Below, piece by piece: positions 7,212-11,025 of a stretch of 11,025 nucleotides of DNA. Within the stretch, counting starts at the first letter, position 1, and each line of letters begins with the position of its first letter. The stretch is taken from positions 2,966 to 13,990 of the forward strand of contig DEHS01000028.1 in NCBI GenBank assembly GCA_002352055.1, given 5' to 3'. A program made the position numbers and the translations under genes. This DNA is from Legionellaceae bacterium UBA2794 (GTDB taxonomy: Bacteria > Pseudomonadota > Gammaproteobacteria > Legionellales > Legionellaceae). A model generated the notes under the pieces. That model made no database searches and was not told the origin of the DNA. It saw nothing but the letters and a program-made list of their open reading frames with translations.

Positions 7212-9082
7212 GCGCTAATTCGCTGTTTTTTTAAATGGACTAATAATAAAGACAGGGCAGCGGGAGTCACTCCTGAAATACGGCCAGCTTGTGCCAGTGA
7301 TGTCGGTTTGATTTTAGCCAGTTTTTGAATGACTTCGCTGGATAATCCGGTCACCTGATGATAATCGAGACTTTCAGGTAACACTGTATTTTCATGTTTG
7401 CGTAATTTTTCTATATCTTGCTGTTGACGCTCAATATATCCTGCGTATTTGTTTTGAATTTCTACCTGTTCGGTCACATCCTGAGGCAATTCCGGTAACT
7501 CCAGATCATTGAGTAATAACAAATGCTGATAATTAATTTCAGGGCGTTTTAAAAATTCTGCAGCACGATTATCGTGTTGCATGGGATTTTCCAGGATTTC
7601 TTTTAATGATTCATTATGTCCGACTCGAACCCAGGTGTTATGCAAGAGGGCTTGAGTTGATTCAATCATATCGCGTTTCATAGAGAAACGTTGCCAGCGT
7701 TCATCGCCAACCAATCCCAGTTCTCTGCCCTTGGCGGTCAATCTTAGGTCTGCATTGTCTTCTCTTAGCAGCAATCGATATTCTGCCCGTGAGGTGAACA
7801 TTCGATAGGGCTCTTGGGTGCCACAGGTGATCAAGTCATCGATTAATACACCTATATAAGCCTCATCCCTTCGTGGTGACCACATCTCTTTTTCCTGCAC
7901 CTGCAAAGAGGCATTCATTCCTGCGATTAGTCCCTGGGCTGCGGCCTCTTCATAACCCGTTGTGCCATTAATTTGGCCGGCAAAAAACAGATTGGGAATG
8001 GCTTTAGTTTGTAAGAAAGCAGTGAGACCGCGAGGATCAAAATAATCGTATTCAATAGCATAACCGGGGCGGGTTATATGGGCATTTTCAAAGCCTTTAA
8101 TCGTGCGCACAAATTGAACTTGAACATCAAAAGGCAAACTGGTCGAAATGCCATTGGGATAAATTTCTTCAGTAGTTAAGCCTTCGGGTTCAACAAAAAT
8201 CTGATGGGATAATTTATCGGCGAAACGAACTACCTTATCTTCAATTGAGGGACAATAACGAGGCCCAACACCTTCAATAACACCTGCATACATCGGTGAC
8301 TGGTGTAAATTATTGCGAATAATTTCATGAGTCGCTTCGGTAGTATGGGTAATATGACAGGCTACTTGCTGTGGGTGATCAGTAACATGACCAAGATACG
8401 AAAATACCGGTAAGGGTGTATCACCTGGCTGGATGGTCATTTGACTGTAATCCAGGCTGCGTCTATCAATACGAGGGGGAGTTCCTGTTTTTAAACGACC
8501 CACGGGCAAGTCAAGGTCACGTAAGCTGTTGGCCAAAGCAATAGCCGGGGGATCACCTGCTCGTCCACCTGCATATTGGCTCATACCCACATGGATTTTA
8601 CCTCCCAGAAAGGTACCTACCGTTACGACCACCGCGTGGGCTCGTAAAGTGAAACCCATTTGGGTGACCACACCGGTGATTTTACCTTGTTCAATGACCA
8701 GATCATCTACAGCCTGTTGAAAAATATCAAGATTTTCTTGTGATTGTAATTGTTCCCTAATTGCTTGACGGTAAAGTACTCTATCAGCCTGAGCACGCGT
8801 AGCGCGAACCGCGGGGCCTTTTGACGCGTTAAGAATCCGAAATTGAATGCCAGCCTTATCCGCAGCTTTTGCCATTGCGCCGTCCAGGACATCAATTTCT
8901 TTCACCAAATGTCCTTTACCTATCCCGCCAATTGCTGGGTTACAAGACATCTGCCCCAGTAAGTCCATATTGTGGGTGAGTAACAAAGTTTGAGAGCCCA
9001 TACGTGCTGCTGCTAACGCGGCCTCGGTACCCGCATGACCGCCTCCTACCACAATGACATCATATAATTTTTCAAGATTCAT
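7208..9082 (-). CDS. mnmG: MnmG, FAD-dependent tRNA wobble-uridine modification enzyme
   Basis: MnmG (GidA), with the GTPase MnmE, installs the (carboxymethyl)aminomethyl group at C5 of U34 in several tRNAs, using FAD, NADH and methylene-tetrahydrofolate. The ATG at 9082 gives 624 residues. A TTG 11 codons upstream would also be in frame, but it overlaps the -10 box at 9115-9120. From the ATG, the catalytic cysteines fall at C47 (SCNPAIGG) and C277 (RYCPSIEDK), the same numbers as I recall in E. coli. Other motifs are the FAD glycine loop VGGGHAGTEAA (12-22), SKGPAVRATRAQ (87-98), GRLKTGTPPR (195-204), the FAGQINGTTGYEEAAAQG segment (367-384) and the EPYRMFTSRAEYRL segment (424-437). The C-terminal helical MnmE- and tRNA-binding domain (about 570-620) is complete. 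The ribosome site is weak (GGTCAG). It is the first gene of the operon with rsmG, parA and parB. Confidence 0.97.
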   Translation of the reverse strand: MNLEKLYDVIVVGGGHAGTEAALAAARMGSQTLLLTHNMDLLGQMSCNPAIGGIGKGHLVKEIDVLDGAMAKAADKAGIQFRILNASKGPAVRATRAQADRVLYRQAIREQLQSQENLDIFQQAVDDLVIEQGKITGVVTQMGFTLRAHAVVVTVGTFLGGKIHVGMSQYAGGRAGDPPAIALANSLRDLDLPVGRLKTGTPPRIDRRSLDYSQMTIQPGDTPLPVFSYLGHVTDHPQQVACHITHTTEATHEIIRNNLHQSPMYAGVIEGVGPRYCPSIEDKVVRFADKLSHQIFVEPEGLTTEEIYPNGISTSLPFDVQVQFVRTIKGFENAHITRPGYAIEYDYFDPRGLTAFLQTKAIPNLFFAGQINGTTGYEEAAAQGLIAGMNASLQVQEKEMWSPRRDEAYIGVLIDDLITCGTQEPYRMFTSRAEYRLLLREDNADLRLTAKGRELGLVGDERWQRFSMKRDMIESTQALLHNTWVRVGHNESLKEILENPMQHDNRAAEFLKRPEINYQHLLLLNDLELPELPQDVTEQVEIQNKYAGYIERQQQDIEKLRKHENTVLPESLDYHQVTGLSSEVIQKLAKIKPTSLAQAGRISGVTPAALSLLLVHLKKQRISA

Positions 9083-9114
9083 GGCTGACCAATAATTGTC
9101 TAACAAAAAGAGCA

Positions 9115-9120
9115 ATTATA
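9115..9120 (-). promoter_or_regulatory. -10 box for the mnmG-rsmG-parA-parB operon
   Basis: The minus strand reads GTGTATAATTG with a perfect TATAAT. Transcription would begin near 9109, giving a leader of about 26 bases to the mnmG ATG at 9082. The region at the -35 distance is C-rich (near 9138-9143) and does not match TTGACA. This placement excludes the TTG at 9115 as the mnmG start. Confidence 0.5.
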
Positions 9121-9204
9121 CACTTTTTTAGCAGCCTTGGGGGAGTAAAATGAAATTTAATCGCACTCTTATTTTTGATTTTACATATGATTAAGTATTA
9201 ATGA

Positions 9205-9238
9205 ATCCCCGTAATAGACGAAGTCGTATTACGGGGAT
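9205..9238. repeat. Perfect 12-bp-arm inverted repeat with 10-base loop
   Basis: The arms ATCCCCGTAATA (9205-9216) and TATTACGGGGAT (9227-9238) pair perfectly around GACGAAGTCG, which can itself pair GAC with GTC. Neither strand carries a T-run next to it, so it does not look like a standard intrinsic terminator. The compact GC-capped palindrome resembles dispersed intergenic repeats (REP-like). It lies between the orphan membrane-protein gene and mnmG and may insulate them. The rest of 9121-9351 holds only AT-rich sequence and a weaker hairpin. Confidence 0.6.
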
Positions 9239-9299
9239 AGGGGTTTGTACGAATGTTATGAGTCGTATAAAAAAATATTGAAGTAATATAAATGGTTGA

Positions 9300-9317
9300 C
9301 GGCTAATGAGCAAGCCG
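9300..9317 (-). terminator. Weak hairpin downstream of the 546-residue gene
   Basis: CGGCT (9300-9304) and AGCCG (9313-9317) form a 5-bp stem with an 8-base loop, extendable past one mismatch by two more pairs. It lies about 35 bases after the stop at 9352 in the direction of transcription. On the minus strand the nearest T-run is about 25 bases further on, so termination here is only possible, not well supported. Confidence 0.25.
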
Positions 9318-9351
9318 CCAGTTGGAACTAAAAGCGTTTATCACCTACCCA

Positions 9352-10992
9352 TCAGTGTGCTTTAATTGGAATGAGCGACTCGTTATCACTATCACTATCG
9401 GTATCAGGCTTATTAACGCCCAAGAAAATACTCCTTCCCCTAGACGGTCTTTCGACTGCGGGCTTAAGAATTATATCCTTCGTAAACTGCTCATAATCTT
9501 GTTGATTTAAAGGATCCAACTCTTTCAAATCCTCAGGTTTAAAAACCGAATCAATAAGCTTACTGGAGGCTATGGCTATACCTATGGCGGCAGCCACAAC
9601 GGCTATTCCTATGCCCACTGGAAGGAAAATCAGATTGACCATGATTATGGCTGGGATAAAGGATTCTACTATTATCGTTCTGATAAGATGCATTGTTTTA
9701 TAAACCACCATTTCATGCTGAAAATTGGTTTTGGCTTCTAGCTGTTTCATTTCCAGGTACAGGAGTTTTTTCGTGCTGTCGTCCCAATCTGGTGTTTCTC
9801 GAAATGCACTTCCTTTTTCTTTATAGCTTCTCACGATGTCTTTGGCGGAGGCATGTTCTTTATAGATTTCTAAACCTCCTTTTATTGCGCTATAGACTAC
9901 GCCCAAGGCAAAACATAAAATACCCCCGGCAAGGTTTATTGCAGCCAATGCCTGCGCAGGAATGGGCATGAATGGTGTCGCTAATAAGGCGAATGCGATT
10001 ACCAATCCGATTGCATAAGCCATGTTGTTTATTAAACTTAATTTATCCATATCCCATTGTCTCTGGCACTGTTCTTGTGCTTGTTTCAAGGAATTTTGTT
10101 GTATTAAAAGCTTTTTAGCAGTGGATTCATCACAGGCTTTGATTAGCTTATCAAGATTCTCAATAGCATTTCTAAAATCTTCCATTTCCGCATTAAAAGC
10201 AGTTCTCTGTTCTTCAAAATCCCAAATGGCAGCACTCGTATCAAAGAGTAATAATCCTAAAGTCAGGGCGTCTCCCAAGGTTCCCATGGTCCCCTTTCCG
10301 GTAAGCCAAAAAAAACAAACCAGGTTGGCAGTGGCCCAGAGGGAATCATTGAGCAGAGTAAATTTTCTTTGTGCCCATTGCGTTTTAAATCGCTCTAACA
10401 TGGGAGTATCGAATTCTGTCCTGTCTTCTTTGGCCATCCAGGGACCAGCTATGGTGTGTTTTAACAGTAAGCCCAGATTGAGGGAAAAACGAAAATAGTA
10501 TAATGCCCAGCTTAAGGTGCCTGTATAGAGGTCCGGTGTTCTTATTGTCTGTTTTCCTTGGTCGGTGTTCAAAAAATCAGGAGGTAACAGATCCAACATG
10601 GTTTTAATAAAGCTAGAGGCCCAGACCCAATAAAGTCTTTTCTCATTAAACACACGCATGGTATCAATAATGGGTTTGGTTTTTGGTAAATCGATAAATT
10701 CGACCATTTTTTTGGCTAGTTCATTTCCGAGCCCTATTCCTAAATAAGCCACTGGGGAAGGGTTAGTGGGCTTTTCTGAAGGAATTGGTTTTTGTCCTGC
10801 AGCTTCTGGATTTATTTGGGCATGCGGGTTTTCAAGCCTGGCGAGTAAATCCTGGCATCGTTTAATTTTTTCATCATAAGCTGTTTGATTTTCATTTTTT
10901 TGATGGGTGAGTTCGTATCTTTTTTGACTGATTAATAGCATTTCAGTCATTTTCAAATCATGTCTTGTTTGTTTTTTTTGTTGTGGGTTCAT
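9352..10992 (-). CDS. Orphan 546-residue coiled-coil membrane protein with acidic tail, candidate effector
   Basis: I do not recognise the family. The N-terminus (1-55) is charged and helical, followed by a proline-rich stretch (66-81). Probable membrane or hydrophobic helices lie near 157-178, 217-250, 319-341, 349-370 and 440-477, the last long enough for two passes. A charged helix rich in Glu, Lys and Gln (256-318) looks like a coiled coil, and 371-435 is another soluble segment. The tail has alternating Asp and Ser (DTDSDSDNES, 530-539) and a hydrophobic residue at -4, compatible with a Dot/Icm signal. No signal peptide or enzyme motif is seen. Base composition is like the host (one counted line gives 45% G+C). 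The ATG at 10992 has only a GGA close upstream, and the frame stays open for 11 more codons to the window edge, so the true start could be outside. The gene is intact at its 3' end; its function is unknown. Confidence 0.82.
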   Translation of the reverse strand: MNPQQKKQTRHDLKMTEMLLISQKRYELTHQKNENQTAYDEKIKRCQDLLARLENPHAQINPEAAGQKPIPSEKPTNPSPVAYLGIGLGNELAKKMVEFIDLPKTKPIIDTMRVFNEKRLYWVWASSFIKTMLDLLPPDFLNTDQGKQTIRTPDLYTGTLSWALYYFRFSLNLGLLLKHTIAGPWMAKEDRTEFDTPMLERFKTQWAQRKFTLLNDSLWATANLVCFFWLTGKGTMGTLGDALTLGLLLFDTSAAIWDFEEQRTAFNAEMEDFRNAIENLDKLIKACDESTAKKLLIQQNSLKQAQEQCQRQWDMDKLSLINNMAYAIGLVIAFALLATPFMPIPAQALAAINLAGGILCFALGVVYSAIKGGLEIYKEHASAKDIVRSYKEKGSAFRETPDWDDSTKKLLYLEMKQLEAKTNFQHEMVVYKTMHLIRTIIVESFIPAIIMVNLIFLPVGIGIAVVAAAIGIAIASSKLIDSVFKPEDLKELDPLNQQDYEQFTKDIILKPAVERPSRGRSIFLGVNKPDTDSDSDNESLIPIKAH

Positions 10993-11025
10993 ATATCCAA
11001 AAAAAACGGATTGGGTTTCATCCAG

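Noticed and set aside
8707..8895. Minus-strand 62-codon frame inside mnmG
   Set aside because: Out-of-frame shadow of mnmG, whose frame is supported by conserved motifs throughout this stretch.
9083..9115. Longer MnmG starting at TTG 9115
   Set aside because: The codon overlaps the -10 box, and conserved cysteine numbering fits the ATG at 9082.
9083..9351. Replication origin in the gap beside mnmG
   Set aside because: mnmG is often near oriC, but I saw no cluster of TTATCCACA-like DnaA boxes in this 269-base gap.
9693..10498. Plus-strand frames of 92 and 158 codons opposite the 546-residue gene
   Set aside because: The Cys-, Phe- and Leu-rich translations look like the complement of membrane-helix codons; no promoter or ribosome site was seen, and the minus-strand frame is far longer.

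Overview
The window looks like a chromosomal segment from a Legionella-type gammaproteobacterium. This rests on three things: the core order mnmG-rsmG-parA-parB, a base composition of roughly 40% G+C, and two large family-orphan proteins of the kind Legionella exports through Dot/Icm. The genus is an inference from style and content, because no rRNA or species marker is present. All seven protein genes I accept are read from the minus strand, so transcription runs from high to low coordinates.

Layout, in transcription order. (1) 10992-9352: a 546-residue membrane and coiled-coil protein of unknown function with an acidic, serine-rich tail; its reading frame stays open to the window edge, so its start is uncertain. 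(2) 9351-9083: a non-coding gap with a perfect 12-bp-arm hairpin (9205-9238), a weaker hairpin (9300-9317) and a clear -10 box for the next operon. (3) 9082-4935: a tight housekeeping operon. mnmG and rsmG overlap by 4 bases, rsmG and parA are 2 bases apart, and parA and parB are 13 bases apart. It makes a tRNA wobble-uridine modification enzyme, a 16S rRNA methyltransferase and the chromosome partition pair. (4) 4934-4818: a short gap with a small hairpin after parB and an extended -10 promoter for the next gene. (5) 4817-2571: an AT-rich 748-residue protein of unknown function with a TTG start, a candidate secreted effector. (6) 2570-2316: a non-coding gap with nested weak hairpins, a -10 box and a small palindrome. 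(7) 2315-1: a two-gene unit of an alpha-oxoamine synthase (serine palmitoyltransferase-like) and, 18 bases later, the first 353 residues of a fatty acyl-AMP ligase cut by the window edge.

How the parts work together. The mnmG-parB block is ordinary core genome that often lies near the replication origin. The last pair is the most suggestive functional unit. One enzyme would activate a fatty acid as acyl-adenylate and pass it to a carrier, and the other would condense the acyl thioester with an amino acid to give an alpha-amino ketone, the first step towards sphingoid-type lipids or related signals. The two orphan proteins flank the core operon on both sides, as accessory genes settled next to conserved ones. 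No tRNA, rRNA, CRISPR array, insertion sequence, consensus parS or DnaA-box cluster was seen.
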